Shown here in pieces: positions 54,398 to 63,841 of a stretch of 64,000 nt of DNA (position 1 is the stretch's first letter; the number at the start of each line of letters is the position of its first letter). Below the pieces are notes generated by a model, which ran no database searches, was not told where the DNA came from, and worked only from the letters and a program-made list of their open reading frames with translations. The position numbers were made by a program, and so were the translations under genes. Source of the stretch: Alphaproteobacteria bacterium (GTDB lineage Bacteria > Pseudomonadota > Alphaproteobacteria > Micropepsales > Micropepsaceae); contig CANJJD010000003.1 of assembly GCA_947474645.1 (NCBI GenBank), positions 62,001 through 126,000 of the forward strand, in the 5' to 3' direction.

Positions 54398-55014
54398 CCT
54401 AACATCTGGTCAGCCAACGCATTAATGCGCTTGGCCAAGGCCTGCGGTCCGCCCGAGGCGAGCGTGGAGGCGAAGTCGGACCGCTTTTGCGCCATCTGGC
54501 TGATATTGCCCGCCAGATAGACGTCGGTGATCTTCCAGTCCGATCCCGCCTGGTGCAGGCGATAATTGAAGGCGATGGTTTCGCCCGAGGTCTTCATCGT
54601 GCTCTTGACGAAATGGTCGCTGCCGCGCGTCACCGAAGCCGGCTCCACGGTGAACTTCTCGCCGCCATAGGAATCGAAGCTCTTGGCATAATTGGCGATG
54701 GTCATGCGGCTGAAGGCATCGGTCAGCGCCTTCTTGTCGGCGTCCGACAGCGCGGCCCAGCCGGGGCCGATGGCGGTGGCGGTCATGGCCGGCAGGTCGA
54801 AGGCCTTGTCCACCGCCGGCTTCAGCCGGTCATAGCGCGACTTGGCCGTGCCACCCGATTTCATCGCGGCCGTCAGGGCGTCGTAAAAGCCCTGCACCTG
54901 CGCCACCGAGGGATCGGCGGCCTGCGCCTGCACGGCCTGGGTCTGCAGCACGGTCAGGGCGGGAGCGGCGGTCAGCATCAGGCCCAAGGAAACGGACTTG
55001 AAAATGCGGTTCAT
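54394..55014 (-). CDS. hpnM: HpnM / MlaC family periplasmic lipid carrier
   Basis: This 206-residue protein has a signal peptide (about residues 1-30, ending QAQA) and the MlaC/Ttg2D fold that carries lipids across the periplasm. Visible parts are FDLPAMTATAIGPGWAALSD, FSRMTIANYAKSFDSYGGEK and WKITDVYLAGNISQMAQKRS. In hopanoid loci this gene is called hpnM. The ATG at 55014 is chosen, following a GGAG-type ribosome-binding sequence. It shares overlapping stop codons with hpnN. Confidence 0.85.
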   Translation of the reverse strand: MNRIFKSVSLGLMLTAAPALTVLQTQAVQAQAADPSVAQVQGFYDALTAAMKSGGTAKSRYDRLKPAVDKAFDLPAMTATAIGPGWAALSDADKKALTDAFSRMTIANYAKSFDSYGGEKFTVEPASVTRGSDHFVKSTMKTSGETIAFNYRLHQAGSDWKITDVYLAGNISQMAQKRSDFASTLASGGPQALAKRINALADQMLG

Positions 55015-55132
55015 GGAAATCTCCTCTGGTACCGGTCTAACGCGCGAAAAGTGAATGGGACCCGAACAACCGGGCAAAAATCCGGCATATTCTTGGCGTT
55101 CCCGGCGACGCCGGTCCAGCGGTCAGTTGTCG

Positions 55133-56053
55133 CTAAGCGTCGCGGTCCAAGAGGAAAAACGGCAGCGCCGACAGCTCGGGTGCCTTGGCGGCATAGGGGC
55201 CCAGCGCCTCGACGGCGCGGGCCGCGCGCTTTTCGGCCTCGGCCCGCGCCCCGTCCAGCCCGAGCAGGGTGACCAGGGTCTGCTTGCCCATATCGGCATC
55301 CTTGCCCACCGCCTTGCCGGTTTTTTCGGCGGTGGACGTCACGTCCAGCAGATCGTCGGTGATCTGGAACACCACGCCCATATCCTCGGCATAGGCCTTG
55401 AGGCGGGCGCGGGTCTCGGCATCGGCCTGTCCCAGGATGGGGCCGGCCTCGCAGGAGAATTCAAAAAGCTGGCCGGTCTTGCGGCGCTGCAGGTCGATCA
55501 CATCGTCCACGCCGAAGCTCTTGTCGGCCAGCATGTCGATGATCTGGCCGCCGATCATGCCCGAATGGCCCGACGCTTCCGCCAGCCGCGCGATCAGCGC
55601 ACAGCGCACGTCGGCGGATGGATGGGTGCGGGCATCGGACAGGATCTCAAACACGATGGTCAGCAGCGCATCGCCGGCCAGCACCGCCGTCATTTCGTCA
55701 AAGGCGATATGGGTGGTGGGACGGCCGCGGCGCAGATCGTCATCGTCCATGCAGGGCAGATCGTCATGCACCAGGGAGTAGGTGTGCAGCGCCTCGATCG
55801 CCGCGCCCACCCGCAAGGACCGCGAATCATCCACCCCGAACAGCCGCGCCGAATGCAGCACCAGGAAGGGGCGAAGCCGCTTGCCGCCCGCCAGGATGGC
55901 ATAGCGCATGGCCTCTTGGACCCGGGCCTGGCGCCCGCCGGGCTGGGGCAGGACCGCGTCCAGGGCCCCGTCCACCAGCTTGGCGCTGGCGGCTATGGCA
56001 GGGGCCAACTGGGGAACAGCCCCTTTGGCGGCCTGGATAACGCTGTCTGACAC
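55133..56053 (-). CDS. ispA: Farnesyl diphosphate synthase (polyprenyl synthetase)
   Basis: IspA condenses IPP and DMAPP to farnesyl diphosphate, the direct precursor for squalene synthesis. The 306-residue protein has the first aspartate-rich motif in SLVHDDLPCMDDDDLRRG, GGQIIDM, and the second motif FQITDDLLDV. GKRLRPFLVLHSARLFG gives the substrate-binding arginine. The bulky residue pattern before the first motif fits a C15-type enzyme. The neighbouring hopanoid genes support this role. Confidence 0.9.
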   Translation of the reverse strand: MSDSVIQAAKGAVPQLAPAIAASAKLVDGALDAVLPQPGGRQARVQEAMRYAILAGGKRLRPFLVLHSARLFGVDDSRSLRVGAAIEALHTYSLVHDDLPCMDDDDLRRGRPTTHIAFDEMTAVLAGDALLTIVFEILSDARTHPSADVRCALIARLAEASGHSGMIGGQIIDMLADKSFGVDDVIDLQRRKTGQLFEFSCEAGPILGQADAETRARLKAYAEDMGVVFQITDDLLDVTSTAEKTGKAVGKDADMGKQTLVTLLGLDGARAEAEKRAARAVEALGPYAAKAPELSALPFFLLDRDA

Positions 56054-56277
56054 GATTTCCCCCCGGTATGGACCGCTTGTAACCCTGAAACTGCCCGCCT
56101 TGCCAGCCGGTTTCCGGCAGGTTCCCGTGCCATTTCACCACCCCCTCCGGGCGGGCCTGTTACCCCTGTATTGGAAGGGGTTGCACCCCCTATCCCGAAA
56201 GGCGAAAATGGCTATGTTGCAGCGCCGTAAAGGTGGCCGGGGGCGGCCATCCTTCCAACCCTGAATTAGGGACCGAC

Positions 56278-57201
56278 ATGCGAGTCATTCTTGCCCAGCC
56301 GCGCGGCTTCTGTGCCGGGGTCGTGCGCGCCATCGATATCGTGGAAAAGGCGCTCGTGAAATATGGCGAGCCCGTCTATGTCCGCCATGAGATCGTGCAC
56401 AACAAGCATGTCGTGGACACGCTCAAGAACAAGGGCGCCCGCTTTGTCGAAGAACTGGACGAAGTGCCGGAAGGCGCCGTCACCGTGTTCAGCGCCCATG
56501 GCGTGCCCCAGTCGGTGGTGAAAACCGCCGCGGCCCGCGGCCTGCCGGTGCTGGACGCCACCTGCCCGCTGGTTTCCAAGGTCCACAACCAGGGCAAGCG
56601 TTACGTCGCCCATGGCCGCACCCTGATCCTGATCGGCCATGCCGGCCATCCCGAAGTCGAAGGCACCATGGGCCAGGTCGGCGCACCGGTGACCCTGGTG
56701 CAGAACGAAGCCGACGTCGCCACCATGGAAATCCCGCCGGAGACCCCGGTCGCCTATATCACCCAGACCACGCTTTCGATCGACGACACCAAGGGCATCA
56801 TCGTCGCCTTGAAGAAGCGCTTCTCCGATATCGTCGGCCCCGAAACCTCCGACATCTGCTACGCCACCCAGAACCGCCAGACGAGCGTGCGCGAACTGGC
56901 CAAGATCGCCGATGTGATCCTGGTGGTGGGCGCGGCCAACAGCTCCAATTCCAACCGGCTGCGCGAGATCGGCATCGAGGAGGGTGTGCCTTCCTACCTG
57001 ATCAATGACGGCAGCGAGCTGAAGGCCGAGTGGGTGCGTGGCAAGGAAGTGGTCGGCCTGACCGCCGGCGCCTCCGCTCCCGAAGAACTGGTGCGTCATG
57101 TGATCGAAGCCCTGGGCGAGATCGAAGACGTGGAAGTGGAACAGATGGACGGCAAGAAGGAACATATCGAGTTCCGCCTTCCCGCCGAGTTGAGGGCTTA
57201 A
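56278..57201 (+). CDS. ispH: 4-hydroxy-3-methylbut-2-enyl diphosphate reductase
   Basis: IspH carries out the last step of the non-mevalonate isoprenoid pathway. This 307-residue iron-sulfur enzyme has the three conserved cysteines: Cys12 in [12 protein letters not shown], Cys96 in [11 protein letters not shown] and a third in [10 protein letters not shown] near residue 195. EIVHNKHVV and AHGVP are also present. The ATG at 56278 gives the canonical N-terminus. It is followed three bases later by hpnH. Confidence 0.95.
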   Translation: MRVILAQPRGFCAGVVRAIDIVEKALVKYGEPVYVRHEIVHNKHVVDTLKNKGARFVEELDEVPEGAVTVFSAHGVPQSVVKTAAARGLPVLDATCPLVSKVHNQGKRYVAHGRTLILIGHAGHPEVEGTMGQVGAPVTLVQNEADVATMEIPPETPVAYITQTTLSIDDTKGIIVALKKRFSDIVGPETSDICYATQNRQTSVRELAKIADVILVVGAANSSNSNRLREIGIEEGVPSYLINDGSELKAEWVRGKEVVGLTAGASAPEELVRHVIEALGEIEDVEVEQMDGKKEHIEFRLPAELRA

Positions 57202-57204
57202 GTC

Positions 57205-58350
57205 ATGGGACTTCCGTTTCGCCAGGCCGCCAAGATCGGCGCGTATGTCGTCAAGAAGCAGCTCTCGGGCAAGAAGTACCCGCTGGTGCTGATGCTGGAG
57301 CCGCTGTTCCGCTGCAACCTGGCCTGCGCCGGCTGCGGCAAGATCGATTATCCCGACGAGATCCTCAACCAGCGCATGACCTATGAGCAGTGCATGCAGG
57401 CGATCGACGATTGCGGCGCCCCCGCCGTGTCCATCGCCGGCGGCGAGCCCCTGCTCCACCGCGACATGGCCAAGATCGTGGAAGGCTATATCGCGCGCGA
57501 CAAGTTCGTCATCCTGTGCACCAACGCGCTGCTGCTGGCCAAGAAGATCGACCAGTACAAGCCGCACCCCAATTTCACCTGGTCCATCCACCTGGACGGC
57601 GACAAGGGCATGCACGACAAGTCGGTCTGCCAGGACGGCACCTATGACCGCGCCATCGCCGCCATCAAGCTGGCCAAGTCCAAGGGCTTCCGCACCCAGA
57701 TCAACTGCACCCTGTTCGACGGCACCGATCCGGAACGCACCGCCAAGTTCTTCGACGAGATGATGGCGATGGGCGTGGACGGCATGACCGTGTCGCCGGG
57801 CTATGCCTATGAGCGCGCGCCCGACCAGCAGCACTTCCTCAATCGCGAACGCACCAAGAAGATGTTCCGCGATATTCTGTCCCGCGGTAACGGCGGCAAG
57901 AATTGGGAGTTCACCAATTCCTCGCTGTTCATGGATTTCCTGGCGGGCAACCAGACCTATGAATGCACTCCCTGGTCCATGCCGCTGCTGACCGTGTTCG
58001 GCTGGCAGAAGCCCTGCTACCTGCTCGGCGAAGGCTATGCCGCGACCTTCACCGAATTGATGGAAGGCACCGAGTGGGAAAAGTACGGCGTCGGCAAGTA
58101 TGAGAAATGCGCCAACTGCATGGTCCATTGCGGTTTCGAAGGCACTGCCGCCACCGACGCCATCAAGCACCCGCTGAAGATGCTGCCGATCCTGATGAAG
58201 GGCATCAGGACCGACGGCCCGATGGCGTCCGAAATCGACCTGTCAAACCAGCGGCCGGCCGAGTTCACCTTCTCGCGTCATGTCGAGCACAAGATGTCAC
58301 AGATCAAGGCCGGCAATTCCAACACCACAGAGATCGAGGCAGCGGAGTAG
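57205..58350 (+). CDS. hpnH: Adenosyl-hopene transferase HpnH (radical SAM)
   Basis: HpnH joins the 5'-deoxyadenosyl group of SAM to diploptene, giving adenosylhopane, the first C35 hopanoid. The 381-residue protein has the radical-SAM cluster motif C-x3-C-x2-C (Cys37, Cys41, Cys44 in RCNLACAGCGK), SIAGGEPLLH, and a C-terminal cysteine region KYEKCANCMVHCGFEG. It forms a two-gene unit with ispH. Its 3' end overlaps the convergent hpnG by 54 bases. Confidence 0.93.
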   Translation: MGLPFRQAAKIGAYVVKKQLSGKKYPLVLMLEPLFRCNLACAGCGKIDYPDEILNQRMTYEQCMQAIDDCGAPAVSIAGGEPLLHRDMAKIVEGYIARDKFVILCTNALLLAKKIDQYKPHPNFTWSIHLDGDKGMHDKSVCQDGTYDRAIAAIKLAKSKGFRTQINCTLFDGTDPERTAKFFDEMMAMGVDGMTVSPGYAYERAPDQQHFLNRERTKKMFRDILSRGNGGKNWEFTNSSLFMDFLAGNQTYECTPWSMPLLTVFGWQKPCYLLGEGYAATFTELMEGTEWEKYGVGKYEKCANCMVHCGFEGTAATDAIKHPLKMLPILMKGIRTDGPMASEIDLSNQRPAEFTFSRHVEHKMSQIKAGNSNTTEIEAAE

Positions 58351-58959
58351 TTCCGCGAACGCCTTGTTCGACGCCCGCGCCGTGCGGATCAGCGCCGGCA
58401 CCTGTGTGGGCCTTCTGAGCAGCGACCCCAGCACCCGTCCCAGCGCGATGCCGCCATCCGGCTTCATCGCCACCAGCGCCGCCGGCGGCAGCACGTGGCT
58501 GGCATCGTCGGAAATCACCCGAAGCCCCGCCAGCGGCAGGTTGCGCGCCATCGCAAAGCGGGCGGCGACCTGACTTTCCATGTCCACCGCCGCTGCGCCA
58601 GTTGCGTCAAACAATCCCGATTTGGTATCGGCGTTGTGGATGATGACGTCGCTGCCGAACAATTGGCCCTGATGGGCGTTCGCCAGCCGCGACATCAGCC
58701 GCACCCGCCAGCCTTCATGGCAATCCCATTTTTCCGTGCCAGTGATGATCTGGTCGGCAATGACGCAATCGCCCACTTTGAGATGCGGCGACAGCGCGCC
58801 CGCGAGCCCAATGGAGATCACGCCGCTGATATCGCCGTGCAAGGCCCGGAGCTTGGACGCCAGACCCTCGGCGTCGCCGCCGCCCGCCACTGCGATCACC
58901 CCTGCCACGCCGACGATACCGGCTTCCTTGGCAAGGCCGGTAACGGCGAGAATTGTCAC
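58297..58959 (-). CDS. hpnG: Hopanoid-associated phosphorylase HpnG
   Basis: HpnG removes adenine from adenosylhopane in the pathway to bacteriohopanetetrol. This 220-residue protein has the nucleoside phosphorylase fold: VTILAVTGLAKEAGI, ISIGLAGALSPHLKVGDCVI, the active-site region AAAVDMESQVAARFA and GLRVISDDASHVLP. The GTG at 58959 overlaps the shc stop as GTGA, so it is translated from the hpn operon. Confidence 0.88.
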   Translation of the reverse strand: MTILAVTGLAKEAGIVGVAGVIAVAGGGDAEGLASKLRALHGDISGVISIGLAGALSPHLKVGDCVIADQIITGTEKWDCHEGWRVRLMSRLANAHQGQLFGSDVIIHNADTKSGLFDATGAAAVDMESQVAARFAMARNLPLAGLRVISDDASHVLPPAALVAMKPDGGIALGRVLGSLLRRPTQVPALIRTARASNKAFAELLRCLDLCGVGIAGLDL

Positions 58960-60884
58960 AGCCCGAATTCCACGCGCCGCGAATTGCCGGTCTTGAGATT
59001 GCGGTAGCGCGCCAGGGCCCAGAGCGGGAAGAATTTCGGATAGCCGTGATAGTTCAGGTAGAACACGCGCGGAAAGCCGCCGCCGGTGTAATGCGGCTGG
59101 CTCCACAAGCCATCGCCTTCCTGCGTGGCTTTCAGGTAATTGACGCCCCGCGCCACGGCAGGATGATCCACTTCGCCCGCCGCCATCAGGCCCAGCAGCG
59201 CCCAGGCGGTCTGTGACGCGGTCGAGGGCGCGGGCTCATAACCCTTGTAATCCAGCTTGTAGCTGTCGCAATTTTCACCCCAGCCGCCATCGGTATTCTG
59301 AATGGCGATCAGCCAGTCGGCGCCCTTTTTCATGGTGGCGTGATCGGGACCGAGCCCCGCACCGTTCAATCCCGCCAGCGCTGACCAGGTGCCATAGATG
59401 TAATTGACGCCCCAGCGGCCCCACCACGAACCGTCATCGCGCTGGGTCTTGATCAGGTACTCAATACCGGCCTTCAGGCGCGGATCGTCATTCTTCGCGC
59501 CCAACTGCGCCAGCATGCCGACACAGCGGCCCGAAACATCCTCGGTGGGCGGGTCGAGCAGGGCGCCATGATCGGCGAAGGGAATGTTGTTGAGGTAATA
59601 ATAGCTGTTGTCGGCATCGAAGGCGCCCCAGCCGCCGTCGCGGCACTGCAAGCCCTCCACCCATTCCGCGCCGCGGGCGATGGAATCCTTATATAGGTCG
59701 CGCTCCTTGGCGCGGTCCATCGCCATCACCACCACGGCGGTATCGTCCAGGTCGGGGTAGTAGTCGTTGCGATACTGGAAAGCCCAACCGCCCGGGCGCA
59801 CATCGGGTTTTTCCCCGGCCCAGTCGCCCTTCACGTCCAGAACTTGCAGCGGCTTCAACCATTCCAGCCCGCGCGCCACCGCGGCTTCCGCTGCCGCATC
59901 CTTGGTTTCCAGCAGGGCATGCGCCACCAAAGCAGTGTCCCACACCGGCGAGACGCAAGGCTGGCAATAGGCCTCGTCCGCCTTGATGACCAGCAGCTTC
60001 TCCACCGACAGCCTCGCGATGGCGCGGTCGGGATGATTTTCGGGATAGCCCAGCACGTCATACATCATCACGCTGTTGGCCATGGCCGGATAGATCGCGC
60101 CCAGCCCGTCCTCGCCGTTCAACCGCTCAGTGGTCCAGGCGCGGCATTTTTCAATGGCCTTGTCGCGCGCGCCCTTGGGCCAGGGCACGACTTTCAGCAC
60201 CCGGTCCAGCGCGCCGAAGAAGGCCGACCAGCCGGCGCTCTGGTGCGGGGCGCGGGGGCTGGCAGCGGGCACGCCTTCCACGAAAAGCTCGCGCACATGC
60301 ACGCCGCGCGGGTTGCGCGCCAACGGCTTCCTGGCACACAGCACCAGCAGCGGCACGATCACGGTGCGCGCCCAATAGCTCATCTTGGACAGATGCACCG
60401 GGAACCAGCGCGGCAGCAGGATCAGCTCCGGCGGCACGGTGGGGACATCGTTCCAGGAACATTCGCCATAGAGGGCGAGCAGGACGCGGGTGAAGACATT
60501 GGCCTTGATGGCGCCACCGCGCGCGTGCAGCGCCTCGCGGGCGCGGACCATGTGGGCTGCGTTGATGTCGTCACCGATCATCTTGAGGGCGAAATAGGCC
60601 TTCACCGTCGCGGAAATGTCGAAGGCGCCGTCGTGATACAGCGGCCAGCCGCCATGCGCGCCCTGGATACGGCGCAAATAGACGCCGATCTTCTTTTCCA
60701 GCTCCAGGTTCGGCGTCTCGGCCAGGTAATGCACCAGGAGGACATATTCGGCCGGGATGGTGGCGTCGGCCTCCAGCTCATAGACCCAGTGTCCGTCCGG
60801 CTTCTGCTGCGCCAGGATCGCAGCCGTGGCGGCGCGAACTGCGCCCTCTACCTCCACGAAATCGCGCGCGTTCAACTGGTTCAT
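58956..60884 (-). CDS. shc: Squalene-hopene cyclase
   Basis: Shc (HpnF) cyclises squalene to hopene and hopanol at the membrane. The 642-residue protein has the acid motif DLDDTAVVVMA (Asp-x-Asp-Asp), repeated QW motifs such as QNTDGGWGENCDSYK and CRDGGWGAFDADNS, and YLLVHYLAE-type N-terminal helices. Length is normal for the bacterial enzyme. The ATG at 60884 starts the conserved region; it lies seven bases after the hpnE stop. Confidence 0.95.
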   Translation of the reverse strand: MNQLNARDFVEVEGAVRAATAAILAQQKPDGHWVYELEADATIPAEYVLLVHYLAETPNLELEKKIGVYLRRIQGAHGGWPLYHDGAFDISATVKAYFALKMIGDDINAAHMVRAREALHARGGAIKANVFTRVLLALYGECSWNDVPTVPPELILLPRWFPVHLSKMSYWARTVIVPLLVLCARKPLARNPRGVHVRELFVEGVPAASPRAPHQSAGWSAFFGALDRVLKVVPWPKGARDKAIEKCRAWTTERLNGEDGLGAIYPAMANSVMMYDVLGYPENHPDRAIARLSVEKLLVIKADEAYCQPCVSPVWDTALVAHALLETKDAAAEAAVARGLEWLKPLQVLDVKGDWAGEKPDVRPGGWAFQYRNDYYPDLDDTAVVVMAMDRAKERDLYKDSIARGAEWVEGLQCRDGGWGAFDADNSYYYLNNIPFADHGALLDPPTEDVSGRCVGMLAQLGAKNDDPRLKAGIEYLIKTQRDDGSWWGRWGVNYIYGTWSALAGLNGAGLGPDHATMKKGADWLIAIQNTDGGWGENCDSYKLDYKGYEPAPSTASQTAWALLGLMAAGEVDHPAVARGVNYLKATQEGDGLWSQPHYTGGGFPRVFYLNYHGYPKFFPLWALARYRNLKTGNSRRVEFGL

Positions 60885-60891
60885 GGCGCCA

Positions 60892-62145
60892 CTATAAAGA
60901 CAGATGGCGCAGCGCCAAAGCCGCCGCCCGCTCGCCCGACCACAGGGCGCCCTCGATGGTGGCGGGCAGGCCCGTCTGGGTCCAGTCGCCGGCCACAAAC
61001 AGGTTGCGCCACTTGGTCTGGGCGCCCGGCCGGCGGGCATCTTGGGCCGGGGTGGCGGCAAAGGTGGCGCGCTTTTCCTTGACGATCTGCCATTGGGGCA
61101 TGGGCGCACTGATGTTCAGCGCCTTGGCGACGTCAGCCCATATCCGTGCGGCCAAGACTTCGCGATCCTGGTCCACGATGGCGTCGGCGCCCGACACCGT
61201 CACTGAAATGCGGTCGGGGAAGGTGAAGATCCATTCGGCGGTGCCGCCGATCACCCCCAGCATGGGCGATGCGCCCGTCGGGCCGGGCATCTTGAAATGG
61301 GCGTTGACGATGGCGCGGAAATCATCGGGCGCGGAGATGCCGGGCACCATATCGGTGGCCACCCAGGGCGGCACCGCCAGCACCACCGCGTCGCCACTGC
61401 CCAGCGGCACCGCCGCCTCGCCCAGGTCCAGCGCCATGGCGTTGTGGCCGTTCAGGGTCAACCCGCGCAGCCGCGTGCCCAGTTGCACAGCAGCGCCGTG
61501 GCTTTCCAGATAGGCCAGGGCCGGATCGGTGAAGGCCGCCGCCAAAGTGGGGTGGGCGATGCGGGTGCGATAGGCATTGCCGCCGCGCAGGAAAGTGCGG
61601 CGCACCAGCGCGCCGGCCAGCCGGGCGGAGGCTTCTTCCGGCTGAGTGTTCAACGCGCCCAGGAAAAAGGGATGCAGCAGTTTCTCCCACAGCGGGCCCT
61701 TGCAGGACAGCACATCGCAGATGCGCTGGTCGGGCGGCGCCACCAGCAACCGCGCCAGCGCCAGGTAGTCGGTGGGCCGCGCGCCGGGCACATTGCGGCG
61801 CGCATCGAACAGCCAGGCGGGAAAGCGGCCCGGATCGGGCCGGATGGTCCAACGCGCCCCCGTCCTGATATCGATGAAATCCTTTTCCGGCAGGTCCGCG
61901 CCCTGCATCGCGTCCGCCGCGCCGATGCGCTCCAGATAGTCGAAGACGGTCTGGTTGCTGGTCAGGACGAAATGATTGCCGTTGTCGATCACCCCGCCGA
62001 ACGCCGGATCGAAATAGGAGCGGCAGCGCCCGCCGGCCTGCGGCGCCGTCTCGATCAGGGTGACGGAGGCCCCGCGCGAGGCCAGCAGGGTGGCCGCCGA
62101 CAAGCCGGCCAGCCCGGCGCCGATTACGTAGGCCTTCCCCGTCAT
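60892..62145 (-). CDS. hpnE: Hydroxysqualene dehydroxylase HpnE
   Basis: HpnE reduces hydroxysqualene to squalene using FAD. This 417-residue amine-oxidase-fold protein has the dinucleotide motif AYVIGAGLAGLSAATLLAS, GGRCRSYFD and the C-terminal FAD motif NLFVAGDWTQTGLPATIEGA. It follows hpnD with a four-base overlap, so HpnC-D-E, the three-enzyme squalene route, are made together. Confidence 0.92.
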   Translation of the reverse strand: MTGKAYVIGAGLAGLSAATLLASRGASVTLIETAPQAGGRCRSYFDPAFGGVIDNGNHFVLTSNQTVFDYLERIGAADAMQGADLPEKDFIDIRTGARWTIRPDPGRFPAWLFDARRNVPGARPTDYLALARLLVAPPDQRICDVLSCKGPLWEKLLHPFFLGALNTQPEEASARLAGALVRRTFLRGGNAYRTRIAHPTLAAAFTDPALAYLESHGAAVQLGTRLRGLTLNGHNAMALDLGEAAVPLGSGDAVVLAVPPWVATDMVPGISAPDDFRAIVNAHFKMPGPTGASPMLGVIGGTAEWIFTFPDRISVTVSGADAIVDQDREVLAARIWADVAKALNISAPMPQWQIVKEKRATFAATPAQDARRPGAQTKWRNLFVAGDWTQTGLPATIEGALWSGERAAALALRHLSL

Positions 62146-62999
62146 CCGAACAGGCCCTGGCGCAACACCAGCGACAACAGCCGCGACCTGGGCAGCGACA
62201 CGCGATGGCGCGGCGGGGCAAAGCCCTGCGCCTCACTGGCAGACAGGATTTCCGAATAGACCGCGCCCATCAGCCGCGGCGTCTTGATGCGCCCCTTGGG
62301 CCGCGCCGACAGGATGCGCTGGGCTTCGTCATAATGATGATGCGCCACCTGCGCCACCTTGCGGCAGACCGCGTCAATCTCGGGCTTGTTGACGATGGTG
62401 GTGACGTCCAGCGAGCGGCAGCAATCCATCTCCTGCAGATATTCCCGCGGCAGATAAAGCCGGCCGATGGCGGCGTCCTCGTCAATGTCGCGCAGGATGT
62501 TGGTGAGTTGCAGCGCCCGGCCCAGGTGATGCGCCAGTTCGAACCCCGGCTCCTCCTCCATGCCGAACACCTTGATGGACAGGCGCCCCACCGCGCTGGC
62601 CACCCGGTCGCAATAAAGGTCGAGGGTGGCAAGATCCGGCGCGACAATGTCCTCGGCCACGTCCATGTCCATGCCGTCCAGCACAGCCAGGAAATCTTCC
62701 AGCCGCAGGCCATATTGCGCGATGGCAGGCGCAAGGAAACGCACCTGCGGCGCGGGCGTGCCGGCATACAGCCCGCGCAAATCGGCGCGCCACTGTTCCA
62801 GCTTTTCATGGCGCTGGCTGCGCGTGCCCACGCCGTCATCGGCGATATCGTCCACCTTGCGGCAAAAGGCATAGATCGCGAACATGGCGTCGCGTTCTTC
62901 CGCCGGCATCAGCCGCATGGCGAGATAAAAAGAGCTGCTCTTGGCCTTTTTCTGCACCGCCTTGGCGGCACCGGCGCCGATATTTTCTGCGTTGGTCAT
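62142..62999 (-). CDS. hpnD: Presqualene diphosphate synthase HpnD
   Basis: HpnD joins two farnesyl diphosphates to presqualene diphosphate. The 285-residue protein has the trans-prenyl-transferase aspartate motifs FCRKVDDIADD (near residue 48) and LRDIDEDAAIGRLYLP (near residue 165). FYLAMRLMPAEERDAMFAIY opens the fold. It overlaps hpnC and hpnE by four bases on each side. Confidence 0.92.
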   Translation of the reverse strand: MTNAENIGAGAAKAVQKKAKSSSFYLAMRLMPAEERDAMFAIYAFCRKVDDIADDGVGTRSQRHEKLEQWRADLRGLYAGTPAPQVRFLAPAIAQYGLRLEDFLAVLDGMDMDVAEDIVAPDLATLDLYCDRVASAVGRLSIKVFGMEEEPGFELAHHLGRALQLTNILRDIDEDAAIGRLYLPREYLQEMDCCRSLDVTTIVNKPEIDAVCRKVAQVAHHHYDEAQRILSARPKGRIKTPRLMGAVYSEILSASEAQGFAPPRHRVSLPRSRLLSLVLRQGLFG

Positions 63000-63841
63000 T
63001 TGGGGCGTCTCAGGCGCATGAGGGCGAAAGCAGGAAAGCGTTTCAGGAACAGGGCGGCCACGTCCATCTTGGAATGATGCACGGGCTGCGACAGCGGATC
63101 GCGGTTCATCAGCATGGTGTTCAAATCGTCGGCCAAGGTCTGGATGAGATCGACTTCCAGCGCAAGCCGGCCGTCTTTTATCCCACGGGCGAAGGGCCGC
63201 GAGGTTTCCAGCAGTTCGGCGTTCTGCCGCGCCAAGCCGGCGATCACCGCCACCAGGCCCGGATTCGCCTTATCCTGGCCCAACGCCTCGACCCCGATCC
63301 CCGCCAGCAGCGGCTCGGGAATATAGACCCGGTTCAGCTCGCGGTAATCCTTGGCGCAATCCTGCAAATGGTTGATCACCTGCAGCGCGGCGCACAGGGC
63401 GTCATTGGCCGGCCACAGGCTTTGGCTTTCGCCATGCACATCCAGCACGAAGCGGCCGACCGGCATGGCGCTGTAGCGGCAATAATCAATCAGGTCGTCC
63501 CAGTCGCGGTAACGCAGCTTGGTGCAGTCGCGGCGGAAGGCTTCCAGCAGATCGAGCGCGTGAACGGGCGATAATCCATGTTGCTTCAGTACTTCGCGCA
63601 GCTTGACGCCTTCCGGTACCGCATCGCTTTCGCCCGCCAGGCTGGCGCGCATTTGTTCCAGCAGCGCCAGCTTTTCCTCGGGCGCGGCGGTGACGTGATC
63701 GGCCACGTCATCGGCGGCGCGCACGAAATTGTAGAAAGCCAGTACCGGCGGGCGGTGCTTGGGCGCGATCAGGAACGAGGCGACGGGAAAATTCTCGTCC
63801 TTGTGGCCCTTGCCCGACTGTAATTCAGCGACGCTGCTCAT
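62996..63841 (-). CDS. hpnC: Hydroxysqualene synthase HpnC
   Basis: HpnC converts presqualene diphosphate to hydroxysqualene. The 281-residue protein has the motifs YNFVRAADDVADH near residue 44 and LQDCAKDYRELNRVYIP near residue 160. ENFPVASFLIAPKHR at the N-terminus is typical of HpnC. The ATG at 63841 overlaps the stop of the preceding glycosyltransferase-like gene as ATGA. Confidence 0.92.
   Translation of the reverse strand: MSSVAELQSGKGHKDENFPVASFLIAPKHRPPVLAFYNFVRAADDVADHVTAAPEEKLALLEQMRASLAGESDAVPEGVKLREVLKQHGLSPVHALDLLEAFRRDCTKLRYRDWDDLIDYCRYSAMPVGRFVLDVHGESQSLWPANDALCAALQVINHLQDCAKDYRELNRVYIPEPLLAGIGVEALGQDKANPGLVAVIAGLARQNAELLETSRPFARGIKDGRLALEVDLIQTLADDLNTMLMNRDPLSQPVHHSKMDVAALFLKRFPAFALMRLRRPK

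Noticed and set aside
56266-58170. Open frame of 634 codons on the minus strand
   Set aside because: It is antisense to ispH and hpnH, both confirmed by iron-sulfur cysteine motifs.
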